Origin: JBDIAG01 sp963835085
GTDB lineage: Bacteria; Actinomycetota; Actinomycetes; Actinomycetales; CAWJMD01
Assembly: GCA_963835085.1 (NCBI GenBank)
Contig: CAWIED010000001.1
Coordinates: 1,612,001 to 1,676,000, forward strand
Reading direction: 5' to 3'
Length of the DNA: 64,000 bases
A program made the position numbers and the translations under genes. The notes below the pieces were generated by a model, which did no database searches, was not told the DNA's origin, and saw only the letters and a program-made list of their open reading frames with translations. Below, in pieces: positions 25,970 to 35,212 of this stretch (its first letter is position 1; every line of letters starts with the position of its first letter).

Positions 25970-28593
25970 GCGCGTCCACCGTGATCCGTGCCGGGTAGGT
26001 CGAGCGGGCCGGGCCCACGCCAGCCCGAAGGGAGAGCCGAGGCGTATTGCGGTGGAAGCTGTTTGGGTGCCGGAGGCAGCTGCTGCCACTGGGTGTGGAT
26101 CTCGTCCGAGAGCTCTCGCAGGCTGCTCTGCAGGTGCGCGAGCTCTCGAGCGAGTTCGTGTCGAAAGCCCTGTGTGGGGGTGGCCAAGGCCACCGGGTCA
26201 AGTGAGCCCACTCGCACCACGAGCTCATCGAGCAACCTGATCGGAGCCACCCGCATGCTCGCATTGGGGATCTTGAGCAGGTCGGCGAACACGCGCTGCA
26301 GCTGATAGGCCACCGAGCGCGGGTTGTCGGGGTCGATCACCAGCAGGTCGACCACGGCACCTACACCGATTCGGCCCCGCTGCCGGCGCCGGAAGGTGAC
26401 GATCGACTCCGAGGCCGTCAGGACGGTGTCGATGACCTGTCGATCGACCTCGAGCGGACGCTCCTGGCACAGGGTGACCTCAAGCAGCCGCAGCACCTGC
26501 AGCGCGCGCTCCAGCCCGCGTCCGGAGTCGAGCAGATACCAGCCCGAGTCGCGCACCATGTTCTCCGACACGATGCCCGCCAAGGCGAGCAGCCCGGTGA
26601 GCAGCCGCTCACCGGTGGCCGTCAGGTCGGGCCACGAGGACGACTGCCTGCGGGCAAGATCGTCGATGGCGCGGTCGATGCCCGCCAACACCATCCAGAC
26701 GTCGTCGGACAGCTGGTCGCGCACACCCTGGGCGGCGAGTTGCAACGAGAGCACCGACGCGGCCACGGCACCAGGCCGCGTACGGCTCAACAGCAGGGCG
26801 CGCAGTTCCTCGCCATGCACGGCGTCGTCCGCCAGAAAGCCCGGATAAGAACGGCTCACCTGCGTGAGCGAGGTCAGGGCCACCGAGTAGGCGCGCGCCG
26901 CGGACTCGTCCAGGCGTCGGTCGGTGGCGATGGCCGACGTGGCGAGCAGCAGCCGCAACAGGTCCTCGGCGCGCTCGGCGTAGCGGCCCATCCAGTAGAG
27001 GTCGCTCAGGACGCGCGGCACGAGACCTGCCGACACCAGGCTCGCACGTGAGGGCGACGCCAGCGCGTCGAACCGGCCACCGACTGTGACCGTCTGGCGC
27101 GGGGCCCGGTCTCGGCTGACCACCCAGACGTCCTTGCTCGCGCCCCGGTCGGCCGACGTGAGCAGAACGCCGGTGCGGGAGTCCAGATGGCCGGTGCTGG
27201 CCAGTCCACCCGCCATGGCCACGAAGCCGTCCCCCTGTCGCACGCAGAACGATCGCAGCACCACCGTGCGCGACGCGATGCCGCTCGAGGTGGCCGAGGG
27301 AGCCACCGACAGATCCAGCAGCTCCTGACCCACGTACTGATGCGGGGCCGCAGCAACCCGGCGCAGCAGGGTGTCGAGCTGTCCGGAGCTCAAGGCCGCC
27401 GCCCGCACGCTGCGCCCCCCGCTCTTGCTCGTGGCCCGGATCACCATCGACTCCACATTGGCGCGCACGTGCGACAACGACGCCTTGTCGCCGCACCACC
27501 AGGTGGCCACCGACGGCAGCCGCAGGCTCTCGCCGAGCAGCTCTTCACACAGCCGTGGCAGGTACGGCAGCAACGCCGGGTTCTCCAGCACACCGGAGCC
27601 GACGGCGTTCACCACGGAGACCCTGCCGCGGCGAACGCATTCGACGAGCCCGGTGACCCCGAGCTCCGAACCCCGGCGCAGTTCCAGCGAGTCGACCCAC
27701 GTCGAGTCGACGCGCCGCACGATCACGTCCACCTGCTCGAGCTTGTCGAGCACCCGCATCCAGACCCGTCCGTCGCGCACCACCAGGTCTGAGCCCTCGA
27801 CCAGCGGAAAGCCGAGCAAGGACGCGAGAAACGCCTGGTCGTAAGCGGTTTCGGAGTGCGAGCCAGGGCTCAACAGCACCACGCACGGATCTTCGACCTG
27901 CTGGGGTGCCGACTCCATGAGCGCCACTCGCATGGCGTTGAAGAAGGGGGTGAGCCGGGCGAGCTTGGCTCGATGGAACAGGTCGGGCAGGACTCGGGAG
28001 AGCACCCGCCGGTTCTGCATGGCATAGCCCGCGCCGGAGGGTGCCTGGGTGCGGTCGGACAGGGCCGTCCAGCGACCTGACCGGTCGCGGCCGAGGTCGA
28101 GTCCGGTCATGAACATCCGCGGTGTTCCCGAACCCACGAGCGGACGCAGGTATTCGTCGTGATCGAAGAACGCCGCGGCCGGCAGCAACCCGGAGGCGAG
28201 CAGCCGACGAGGCCCGTACAGGTCGGCGAGCACGGCCTCGAGCACCTGTGCCCGCTGCACCAGCCCGGCCTCGAGATCGGCGAATTCCCGGTCGTCGAGC
28301 ACGAGCGGCACGGCGTCGAGGCGCCAGTTGGTCGACGAGGTGAGCGCCGATCGGTCGGGCCGATCGTCGACCAGCGACACCGATCCTGCAGGGCTGGGCG
28401 TGTACGTCACGCCGTGGTCGGCCAGCAGCCGTGACACCTCGCCGCGGGCACGGTCGAGCTCGGCCACGTCGAGCTCTACCAACCCGTCGAGCCAGGCCCA
28501 GCCATCGCGAATCGTGCCGTCGGTGCCTGTGAGTTCGTCGAACCGTTCACCCACCGGGGGCGCGCTGTCGCGGTAGTGGCCCAACAGCGTCAA
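25966..28593 (-). CDS. Circularly permuted ATP-grasp protein fused to alpha-E domain (DUF404/407/403)
   Basis: Predicted amidoligase of 875 residues. Residues about 70-480 are the circularly permuted type 2 ATP-grasp domain (DSTWVDSLELRRGSELGVTG, VVNAVGSGVLENPALLPYLP and WWCGDKASLSHV). Residues about 535-850 are the helical alpha-E domain (VLSDLYWMGRYAERAEDLLR). Many genomes encode these as two genes; here they are fused. It sits between the two transglutaminase genes with only 13 bases to the upstream gene, one operon. The substrate is unknown; the family is predicted to make small peptides by ATP-dependent ligation. Confidence 0.93.
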   Translation of the reverse strand: MTLLGHYRDSAPPVGERFDELTGTDGTIRDGWAWLDGLVELDVAELDRARGEVSRLLADHGVTYTPSPAGSVSLVDDRPDRSALTSSTNWRLDAVPLVLDDREFADLEAGLVQRAQVLEAVLADLYGPRRLLASGLLPAAAFFDHDEYLRPLVGSGTPRMFMTGLDLGRDRSGRWTALSDRTQAPSGAGYAMQNRRVLSRVLPDLFHRAKLARLTPFFNAMRVALMESAPQQVEDPCVVLLSPGSHSETAYDQAFLASLLGFPLVEGSDLVVRDGRVWMRVLDKLEQVDVIVRRVDSTWVDSLELRRGSELGVTGLVECVRRGRVSVVNAVGSGVLENPALLPYLPRLCEELLGESLRLPSVATWWCGDKASLSHVRANVESMVIRATSKSGGRSVRAAALSSGQLDTLLRRVAAAPHQYVGQELLDLSVAPSATSSGIASRTVVLRSFCVRQGDGFVAMAGGLASTGHLDSRTGVLLTSADRGASKDVWVVSRDRAPRQTVTVGGRFDALASPSRASLVSAGLVPRVLSDLYWMGRYAERAEDLLRLLLATSAIATDRRLDESAARAYSVALTSLTQVSRSYPGFLADDAVHGEELRALLLSRTRPGAVAASVLSLQLAAQGVRDQLSDDVWMVLAGIDRAIDDLARRQSSSWPDLTATGERLLTGLLALAGIVSENMVRDSGWYLLDSGRGLERALQVLRLLEVTLCQERPLEVDRQVIDTVLTASESIVTFRRRQRGRIGVGAVVDLLVIDPDNPRSVAYQLQRVFADLLKIPNASMRVAPIRLLDELVVRVGSLDPVALATPTQGFRHELARELAHLQSSLRELSDEIHTQWQQLPPAPKQLPPQYASALPSGWRGPGPLDLPGTDHGGRA

Positions 28594-28606
28594 AATGCTC
28601 CTGCCT

Positions 28607-31600
28607 TCACGCGCGGCCCCACCGCCGGGGCACCTGGTAGCGCAGATCGAGAGTCAGCGGATAGTCGGGCGATCCTACGTCGTGCCACGTCTGCCGCGCC
28701 TCGAGGGCATCGATGTCCACGCGTCCTACCGTATGGCCGAGAGCCTCGAAGCGCCGGGAGCGCCGCGCCTCGGCCTCCACTGCGTTGACCGGCGGCGCGT
28801 CATAACTGCGCCCGCCCGGGTGGTGCACGTGGTAGGTGGCACCCCCGAGTGAGAGTGCGTTCTGCCGGTCGATCACCTCGAACGTCAGGGGTGAGTCCAC
28901 CTCGAGCATCGGATGCAGGCCCGAGGGCGGCTGCCACGCCTTGTAGCGCACCCCCGCCACGTACTCGCCCGGTGAGCCGGTGGCCGTCATGGGCACGGGC
29001 ACGCCGTTGCAGGTGATCAGGTGCCGGTCCGCCTGGAGACCCCTGGCGCGCACCTGCAGCCGTTCGACGGAGGAGTCGACGTAGCGCGCCGTGCCGCCGG
29101 CGCTGCTTTCCTCCCCCAGCACATACCAGGGCTCGATGGCGGCCCGGAGCTCGAGTTCGACGCCGTCGACGGCGGTGGTGCCGTACCTCGGGAAGCGGAA
29201 CTCCAGATACGGCTCAAACCATCGCAGGTCGACGTCGAAGCCGTGCGCGCGGAGATCGGCCACCACAAGCAGGAGGTCGGCCGCCACGAAATGCGGCAAC
29301 AGATAGCGCTCATGTAGTCGTGAACCCCACCTGATCAGCGGTGCGGAGTAAGGGTTCTCGGCGAAGCGGGCCACCAGTGCCCGCACCAGCAGCGCCTGCA
29401 CAAGAGCCATGTCTGGATGCGGAGGCATCTCGAAGCCGCGCAGTTCCACCAGGCCCAGGCGTCCGCGTGGGCCGTCCGGGCTGTACAGCTTGTCGATGCA
29501 GAACTCGGCGCGGTGCGTGTTGCCCGTGATGTCGGTGAGCAGGTGCCGCAGGGCCCGATCGACGGCCCACAGCCGTTTCTCCTCGGTGTCGCTGAGTGCT
29601 TCGATCTGGGCGAAGGCGATCTCGAGTTCGTAGAGCGTCTCGTGCCGGCCCTCGTCGACTCGCGGCGCTTGCGAGGTCGGGCCGATGAACCGACCGGAGA
29701 AGAGGTACGACAGCGACGGATGTCGCTGCCAGAAGGTGACCATGCTGACCAGCAGGTCGGGGCGCAGCAGCATCGGCGAGCTGGCCGGCTCAGCTCCGCC
29801 GAGCGTGATGTGGTTGCCACCGCCGGTGCCGGAGTGCCGGCCGTCGAGACCGAAAGTCTCTGTGCCGAGCCGTTCTTCGCGCGCGATCCGGTAGAGCTGC
29901 CGGGTCAGGTCGGCGAGCTCCTGCCAGTTCGAGGTGGGTTGTACGTTGACCTCGATCACGCCCGGGTCGGGGGTGACCATGAGCGTATTCAGCCGCGGGT
30001 CGGGAGGTGCGTTGTAGCCCTCTACGACGACTGTCGTGCCTTGCCGGGCGGCCGTCGATTCCACCATCTGCACCAGTGCCACGAAGTCCTCCAGCCGCTC
30101 GATGGGCGGTAGGAAGACGTGCACGAACCCGTTGCGAGCCTCCACCACGAGCGCGGTCTGGGCGATCGCGTCCGCTGCGGGAATCGGTATGGCCGTGGGA
30201 TTTTCGAGATCCTCCGGCAATGCCGGGCCGGCTTCGACGTACGACTCTTGCACGGCCACATCGGGTGGCGTCCAGGTCACGGATCCCAGCGGTAGCCGCA
30301 GACCGGCCGGCGAGGTGCCGGGAATGAGCACGATCCTGCCGCGACGGGTCCGCCACACGGGTGAGACCCAGGGCGCGCCCTCCTCAGCGCCGCCCTCCAG
30401 TGGGTTGTGGGGCGAGATCGGCAGTGCCCAGGCCACTGGTGCCCCGGCATCGGCGTCGAGCTCGGCCACCAACCCCGGGTCGGGACGGCTCGCCTCCCGA
30501 ATCTCCGGACCTTCCGGTTCGGCGATAGCTGTCGCCAACGCGGCAAGCGGGTCCTCGTAACAGGGATTGGCGTGGCTGGCCGGCAGCCGGAAGGCGGCCG
30601 TGATGGCACGGGCGAGGGCCTCGGCACGTCGGTCGGCATCCGGATAAGCGGCGCTCTCGTCGAGCGGGTCGGCGAGCAGATCGGGACTGCGCCACAACGG
30701 CACTCCGTCTTTGCGCCAGGTAAGAGCCAACTGCCAGCGAGGCAACGGCTCACCGGGATACCACTTGCCCTGGGAGTGCTGCAGCAACCCGTCGGCGGCG
30801 TACCTGGCCTTGAGCATCTGCACGAGATTGCCTGCGCGACGGCGCTTGTCGGCACCGTCTGCCTCCGTCGTCCACTCCGGCGACTCGTAGTCGTCGATGG
30901 AGACGAAGGTGGGCTCGCCACCCATCGTGAGGGCGAGGCCCGCGGCGGCGAGCCGCTCGTCGACCTGCATACCCAGTCGGTCGAGATGAGCCACCTGCTC
31001 AGGGGTGTAGGGCAGGGTGACCCGGGGGTCTTCATGAAAGCGCGTGACGGTGTTGGAGAAGTCGAACGTCACCTCGCAGGGATCGATGGCACCGGTGATG
31101 GGCGCCGAGCCGACCGGGTGCGGGGTGGCCGCCAGGGGGATGTGGCCCTCTCCCGCGAACAGCGCCGACGTGGGGTCGAGGCCGATCCAACCGGCGCCGG
31201 GAATGTAGACCTCGGCCCAGGCGTGCAGGTCGGTGAAGTCCTGCTCCGGACCGCTCGGCCCGTCGAGGCTTTTGACATCCGAGGCCAGCTGCACCAGATA
31301 GCCCGACACGAACCGGGTCGCCAGGCCGTAGTGCCGCAGCACGGCCACCAGCAGCCAGGCCGAGTCGCGGCAGGAGCCGATTGCCCGGGTGAGGGTCTCG
31401 TCGGGTGTCTGAACGCCGGGCTCCATCCGCACCGAATAACCCACGGCGGCGTTGACCGCGCCGTTGAGCTGAACCAGGAAGTCGACGATGGTCACGCCGC
31501 CATCGGGCAGCGGTGGAAGTTCGCCGATCCACGCTCGCAGCGCCGGCCCCATGGCGCCGTCGGGCCCTTCTCCGATCGGCGCGAGGTACGGCTCCAGATC

Positions 31601-31936
31601 TGCCTTCAGCAGGTTGGGATAGCCGAACGGGAACCGCTCGGCGTACTCCTCGACGAAAAAGTCGAAGGGGTTGATGACCTCTAGGTCGGCCACCAGGCCG
31701 ACCGTGATCTCAAGCTTGTCGGCCTTCTCGGGGAAGACCAGGCGGGCGAGATAGTTGCCGAACGGATCCTGCTGCCAGTTGATGAAGTGCTCGGCCGGGC
31801 TCACCTGCAACGCGTACGCCTCGATCGGTGTGCGGCAGTGCGGAGCCGGACGCAATCTCACCACGTGCGGGCCCAGCTTGACCGGACGATCGAAGCTGTA
31901 CGTCGTGCGGTGTTCGAGGGCAACCTTGATCGTCAT
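28607..31936 (-). CDS. Transglutaminase-DUF2126 fusion protein
   Basis: Large predicted peptide-modifying enzyme, 1109 residues. The N-terminal third is a transglutaminase-like protease with its own triad: Cys in IGSCRDSAWLLV, His in DLHAWAEVYIPGAGW and Asp in GLDPTSALF. The rest is the DUF2126 region (ALTMGGEPTFVSIDDYESPE, LGTETFGLDGRHSGTGGGNH and SGRFIGPTSQAPRVDEGRHE). Start 31936 (MTIKVALEHRTTYSFDRPVK) follows GGAGG; the frame continues to 32023 without support. First gene of the three-gene operon. Two independent transglutaminase domains in one operon suggest one assembles and one trims the product. Confidence 0.93.
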   Translation of the reverse strand: MTIKVALEHRTTYSFDRPVKLGPHVVRLRPAPHCRTPIEAYALQVSPAEHFINWQQDPFGNYLARLVFPEKADKLEITVGLVADLEVINPFDFFVEEYAERFPFGYPNLLKADLEPYLAPIGEGPDGAMGPALRAWIGELPPLPDGGVTIVDFLVQLNGAVNAAVGYSVRMEPGVQTPDETLTRAIGSCRDSAWLLVAVLRHYGLATRFVSGYLVQLASDVKSLDGPSGPEQDFTDLHAWAEVYIPGAGWIGLDPTSALFAGEGHIPLAATPHPVGSAPITGAIDPCEVTFDFSNTVTRFHEDPRVTLPYTPEQVAHLDRLGMQVDERLAAAGLALTMGGEPTFVSIDDYESPEWTTEADGADKRRRAGNLVQMLKARYAADGLLQHSQGKWYPGEPLPRWQLALTWRKDGVPLWRSPDLLADPLDESAAYPDADRRAEALARAITAAFRLPASHANPCYEDPLAALATAIAEPEGPEIREASRPDPGLVAELDADAGAPVAWALPISPHNPLEGGAEEGAPWVSPVWRTRRGRIVLIPGTSPAGLRLPLGSVTWTPPDVAVQESYVEAGPALPEDLENPTAIPIPAADAIAQTALVVEARNGFVHVFLPPIERLEDFVALVQMVESTAARQGTTVVVEGYNAPPDPRLNTLMVTPDPGVIEVNVQPTSNWQELADLTRQLYRIAREERLGTETFGLDGRHSGTGGGNHITLGGAEPASSPMLLRPDLLVSMVTFWQRHPSLSYLFSGRFIGPTSQAPRVDEGRHETLYELEIAFAQIEALSDTEEKRLWAVDRALRHLLTDITGNTHRAEFCIDKLYSPDGPRGRLGLVELRGFEMPPHPDMALVQALLVRALVARFAENPYSAPLIRWGSRLHERYLLPHFVAADLLLVVADLRAHGFDVDLRWFEPYLEFRFPRYGTTAVDGVELELRAAIEPWYVLGEESSAGGTARYVDSSVERLQVRARGLQADRHLITCNGVPVPMTATGSPGEYVAGVRYKAWQPPSGLHPMLEVDSPLTFEVIDRQNALSLGGATYHVHHPGGRSYDAPPVNAVEAEARRSRRFEALGHTVGRVDIDALEARQTWHDVGSPDYPLTLDLRYQVPRRWGRA

Positions 31937-32089
31937 GCGCAGGACCTCCAGGGCAAAAGGCCTGCCACGTCGTCGGGGCACTCCGAGAACAACTGCCGCT
32001 GGGGAGCCCAGCGATGGGTGCACCCTACCCGCAACCCGTGAGGCGGGCTGTCATGGGCCCGCGCGGATCGTCCGGCCTTCACCGCGCTA

Positions 32090-32131
32090 TGACACTGCCC
32101 CACCCGACGGGGCATCGCCACAGCGCGCGGG
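32090..32131 (+). repeat. Dispersed intergenic hairpin repeat, copy 1
   Basis: TGCCCC-ACCCGA-CGGGGCA followed by TCGCCACAGCG. A related copy occurs at 34802. Both sit in intergenic DNA around the oxidoreductase/SRPBCC pair, resembling a REP-type element. Confidence 0.6.
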
Positions 32132-32245
32132 AAGCCCGACCTGCTCAGGGCATCAATGCGATAAGTCGCCCTGCCAAAGGACCCTCGCGCTGTTGTCGCT
32201 AGACGAGCGGCCAAGTCCCCCGGACTATGGCAGGGGCCGGGCGGG

Positions 32246-33880
32246 TCAGAAGGTCGGTGATCGGGAGGTGACCCGGCGGACCGCGGTGGTCAGAACCCGA
32301 CCGCGGGCCCTTCCGTAGGCTCCCGCGTCCTTGAGTGCGGTGGTGGCGGCGATCGCACCGCATGCGCCATGGACTCCGCCTCCGGGATGGATAGCCGCAC
32401 TGCCCAGGTAGAGGCCCCGGATGTGCGTTCGCGGGCCACCCAACCCTGACACCGGCCGCCACATCGCTTGCTGGAACAACTGCATGGTGCCGCCGGCGAT
32501 GGATCCTTGGACGAGGTTGGGATCACTCGCCTCCAGAGCGGCGGGGGTTTGTATGAACTCGTCATCGATGAGATCCCGCCAGCCGGGGGCGAAGTCGTCG
32601 AGCTGGGCGCGGGCCGTCTCTAGAAAGGTCGGAACATGGGCCTGGGGCTGCCCATCTCGCGGCAGGTGGCCGTAGACCCACATGGATTCGGTTCCCGGTG
32701 CTGACCGGGACGGGTCTGTGGTGGTCATCTGGCCGACGAGCAGGAACGGGTGCTCCGGCACGGACCCGCTAGTGAGCGCGGCCGACCAGAGGGGCATGGT
32801 GGCCGCGTCCGGGCCGACATGGACGACGCTGGCTCCCCGCGCGGCCTCCGAACGCCACGGCATCGCAGCGCTGAGCAGATAGTTCAGCTTGATGGTGGGC
32901 GCGTCCCAAGCGAACCGGTTCAGCCGCATCCGCAGGCCTGCGGGGATCGCGGACTCTGGAAGGAGTTCGTTGTACAGGGCCGGTGCGCTGGTGTCGGCAA
33001 TGACGGCCCGGCGAACCCTGACGCATCCGCCGTCGGCTGTGCGGATCGCCCGGGCCCGGCCCCCGCGCACCTCGATTCCGTCCACCCGCACGCCGGTCCG
33101 GACCTGGGCGCCAGCGGACTCGGCGCGGCGACGCAACGCCTCGGCCAGGGTCTGCGCCCCGCCGACAGGGGCGGGGAAGCCGACGTCTTGGGCCAGCATC
33201 GTCATGAGCCAGCCGTAGATCCCACTACCGGCTGCGTCCGGGGGGATGTCGGCGTGCATCGCGTTACCGGCCAGGATGTCCCGGCCGAGTCTGCCCTTGA
33301 ACAGCTCCGTGCCCATCCGATTCACCGATAACAACGCAAACCGAGTGAAATCGACTAGGCCCCCGACCCCAAGCCGGTGGGCCAGGCGCAGTCCGGTCGT
33401 CGCTGGTGGCCACTGGGTGAGCAGGGCTGCGAGCAGGGGCTCACGGATAGCCTGGTAGTCCTCGACCAACCGCAACCAGGTGGCTCCATCGCCGACGTGG
33501 TCTGCCTCAAGCACCGCCGCGGTTGCGGACGGGTCCCGAAACACGACGGCGTCACCGTCGTGCCTGCCGGCACGCGTCACGTGGGCGAGGGTGCGGTCCT
33601 GGCGCGCCCACCGCAGACCGTGATCGGCCAAACCGAGTCCGGAGATCGCCGGGCTGGCCACGGCCAAGGGGTGAAATGCGCTGCAGTGGTCGGCAAGATG
33701 ACCTGGGCGCCGCACCGAGGAGACGGCCCCGCCCACCACATCCCGGCACTCGAGCACCAAGACGTCCCAACCGGCGTCAGCAAGTCGGGCGGCAGCGACG
33801 AGGCCGTGATGACCGGCCCCGATGATCACGGCATCGACCTGTCCGCTTGTTCCGGCCGGCGTCGTAGCCACCGAACTCAC
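32246..33880 (-). CDS. Phytoene-desaturase-like FAD-dependent oxidoreductase
   Basis: Flavoprotein of 544 residues in the CrtI/amine-oxidase superfamily. The N-terminal dinucleotide site is VIIGAGHHGLVAAARLADAG with acidic LVLECRD after strand 2; the C-terminal FAD motif is GLYLGSAAIHPGGGVHGACG. The substrate is not evident: no phytoene synthase or other carotenoid gene is nearby, and many such proteins act on other lipids. It overlaps the SRPBCC gene by four bases, so both are co-expressed leftward. Confidence 0.88.
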   Translation of the reverse strand: MSSVATTPAGTSGQVDAVIIGAGHHGLVAAARLADAGWDVLVLECRDVVGGAVSSVRRPGHLADHCSAFHPLAVASPAISGLGLADHGLRWARQDRTLAHVTRAGRHDGDAVVFRDPSATAAVLEADHVGDGATWLRLVEDYQAIREPLLAALLTQWPPATTGLRLAHRLGVGGLVDFTRFALLSVNRMGTELFKGRLGRDILAGNAMHADIPPDAAGSGIYGWLMTMLAQDVGFPAPVGGAQTLAEALRRRAESAGAQVRTGVRVDGIEVRGGRARAIRTADGGCVRVRRAVIADTSAPALYNELLPESAIPAGLRMRLNRFAWDAPTIKLNYLLSAAMPWRSEAARGASVVHVGPDAATMPLWSAALTSGSVPEHPFLLVGQMTTTDPSRSAPGTESMWVYGHLPRDGQPQAHVPTFLETARAQLDDFAPGWRDLIDDEFIQTPAALEASDPNLVQGSIAGGTMQLFQQAMWRPVSGLGGPRTHIRGLYLGSAAIHPGGGVHGACGAIAATTALKDAGAYGRARGRVLTTAVRRVTSRSPTF

Positions 33881-34359
33881 CCGACCGCGCTGGACGCCGG
33901 TGCCGTGGCACGCTCAACCAGCAAGGCCAGTCGCAGCAGAGTTTCGGTGTTCCGTTTCACGATCAGGGCCTGTCGAACCGGTTTCGGCATCAGCAACCCT
34001 GGCCCACCTGAGACGTCTTCGCGCATCTCGACATCGGTACTGCCGCCGGCGGCATCGCTTAGTTCCAGCGTGACCCAGGCAGTCCCGGCTGGACGAGCCT
34101 TGGCCTCCAGAACGAGCCGGCGGCCTTCCTCACACTCCACGACGCGCGTCTCGTCGTCCAGCAGTGCCGGCCAACTGCCGACCGAGTGATGTAGAGCGGA
34201 GCCGACCGCCGGATAGTCCGCGGCGACGGCTCGCATGCGGCTTGCGCCAACGACCCAGCCGGGGTAGACCCAACCGTCGGCAAGCACGGCCCAGACTTCG
34301 CTGCGGGGCGCCAGAATGCAGCGCCGCACCGAAGCGGCCGGTGCGGATTGACGACTCAT
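33877..34359 (-). CDS. SRPBCC (START-like) family protein
   Basis: 160-residue putative hydrophobic-ligand carrier or polyketide cyclase-like protein. Motifs: ILAPRSEVWAVLADGWVYPG (start of the fold), DETRVVECEEGRRLVLEAKA, AWVTLELSDAAGGSTDVEM. The C-terminal helix is present. ATG 34359 follows AAGGAGATC; the longer open frame lacks similarity. Coupled with the CrtI-like oxidoreductase, suggesting the pair acts on a shared lipid substrate. Confidence 0.85.
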   Translation of the reverse strand: MSRQSAPAASVRRCILAPRSEVWAVLADGWVYPGWVVGASRMRAVAADYPAVGSALHHSVGSWPALLDDETRVVECEEGRRLVLEAKARPAGTAWVTLELSDAAGGSTDVEMREDVSGGPGLLMPKPVRQALIVKRNTETLLRLALLVERATAPASSAVG

Positions 34360-34801
34360 ACCCGATCTCCTTCGGACAGGACCGCGACGCGCCCGCGAGC
34401 CAGGTCTCCGGTAACCAGGGCCCTCGGTGCCTACCCGAACACAAGACGCTGCCTCGGGTCGACGCAGGCTGCTTATGTGGCTGACGCATCTCCGCAGGCA
34501 AGTTCGTGAGCAACGGAATCGTGTGCCACATGGGTGTCGGTCACTGGGGTTCACTCCACAGCGCCGTTCCCTGAGCCTGACACAGGCTCGCCGACGGCGC
34601 ATGCCGAAACCCGATCGTCTCTTGCCCGCTCGGGCCGGGGCCCTCTCCTGTAGGCAATGTCGTCAGTTAGTCGGGCGAAGCCGGGCGACAGGCGGACGAG
34701 GGCAGGCGGACGGAGCCTGGTGTTGGAAAGCGCCAGGCTGTCCGAGTCTTCTGCAAAAGACGATTTCGACAGTCGCAGGCAGGGGAGCTTTTCCTGCGCT
34801 T

Positions 34802-34841
34802 TGGCAATGCCCCGTCCGGCGGGGCATCGCCGTAGCGTCAG
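34802..34841 (+). repeat. Dispersed intergenic hairpin repeat, copy 2
   Basis: ATGCCCCG-TCCGG-CGGGGCAT followed by CGCCGTAGCG, related to copy 1 at 32090 in stem, tail and the preceding TTC-x-x-GCGCT. Lies in the gene-free spacer between SRPBCC and IS3. Confidence 0.6.
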
Positions 34842-34899
34842 AAACCGGCCCTTTCACGGCCGTGCCGAAGCCGGACTCGACGCCTCACGATCCGAGGTC

Positions 34900-35167
34900 G
34901 TTGTTGGATGGTGCCGTTCGCGGTGAAGTTGCCGCGGTTGGCACCGGGTTGAGTGCCGGAACTGGGGGTTGGGGTCCGTTGGATGGTGCCGTTCGCGTTG
35001 TATCCGCCGCGGTTGGCACCGAGTTGAGCGCCGAAACTGGGCTTGAGGTCATTCGGTGGTGCCATGCGCGGTGAATCCGCCGCGGTTGGCACCGAGTTAA
35101 GCGCCGAAGCAGGGTTTGGAGTCGTTGCGTGGTGCCGTTCGCGGTGTATCCGCCGCGGTTGGCACTG
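34900..35167. repeat. Tandem repeat, about 3.5 copies of a 73-75 bp unit
   Basis: TGGTGCCGTTCGCGGTG (or a close variant) recurs at 34909, 34984, 35057 and 35130, each time followed by CCGCCGCGGTTGGCACCG and GAGTTGAGCGCCGAA. On the minus strand the units read as a repeating Thr/Asn/Gly/Ala peptide (RGGYTANGT...), but no start or ribosome site supports a gene. The array ends at the IS3 left end. Confidence 0.85.
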
Positions 35168-35212
35168 TCAGGCGTCTTGTTGTTGAACTGCATCAGAAGT
35201 CTGTCACTCGGG

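Noticed and set aside
27187..31684. Long rightward frames opposite the ATP-grasp and DUF2126 genes
   Set aside because: Shadows of well-supported leftward genes.
34427..35074. 215-residue rightward ORF over the repeat block
   Set aside because: Made of the tandem repeats, no ribosome site, no similarity; likely chance.
34900..35167. CRISPR or coding repeat gene
   Set aside because: Units of 73-75 bp vary along their whole length, with no conserved repeat/spacer division and no start codon or ribosome site for a gene.
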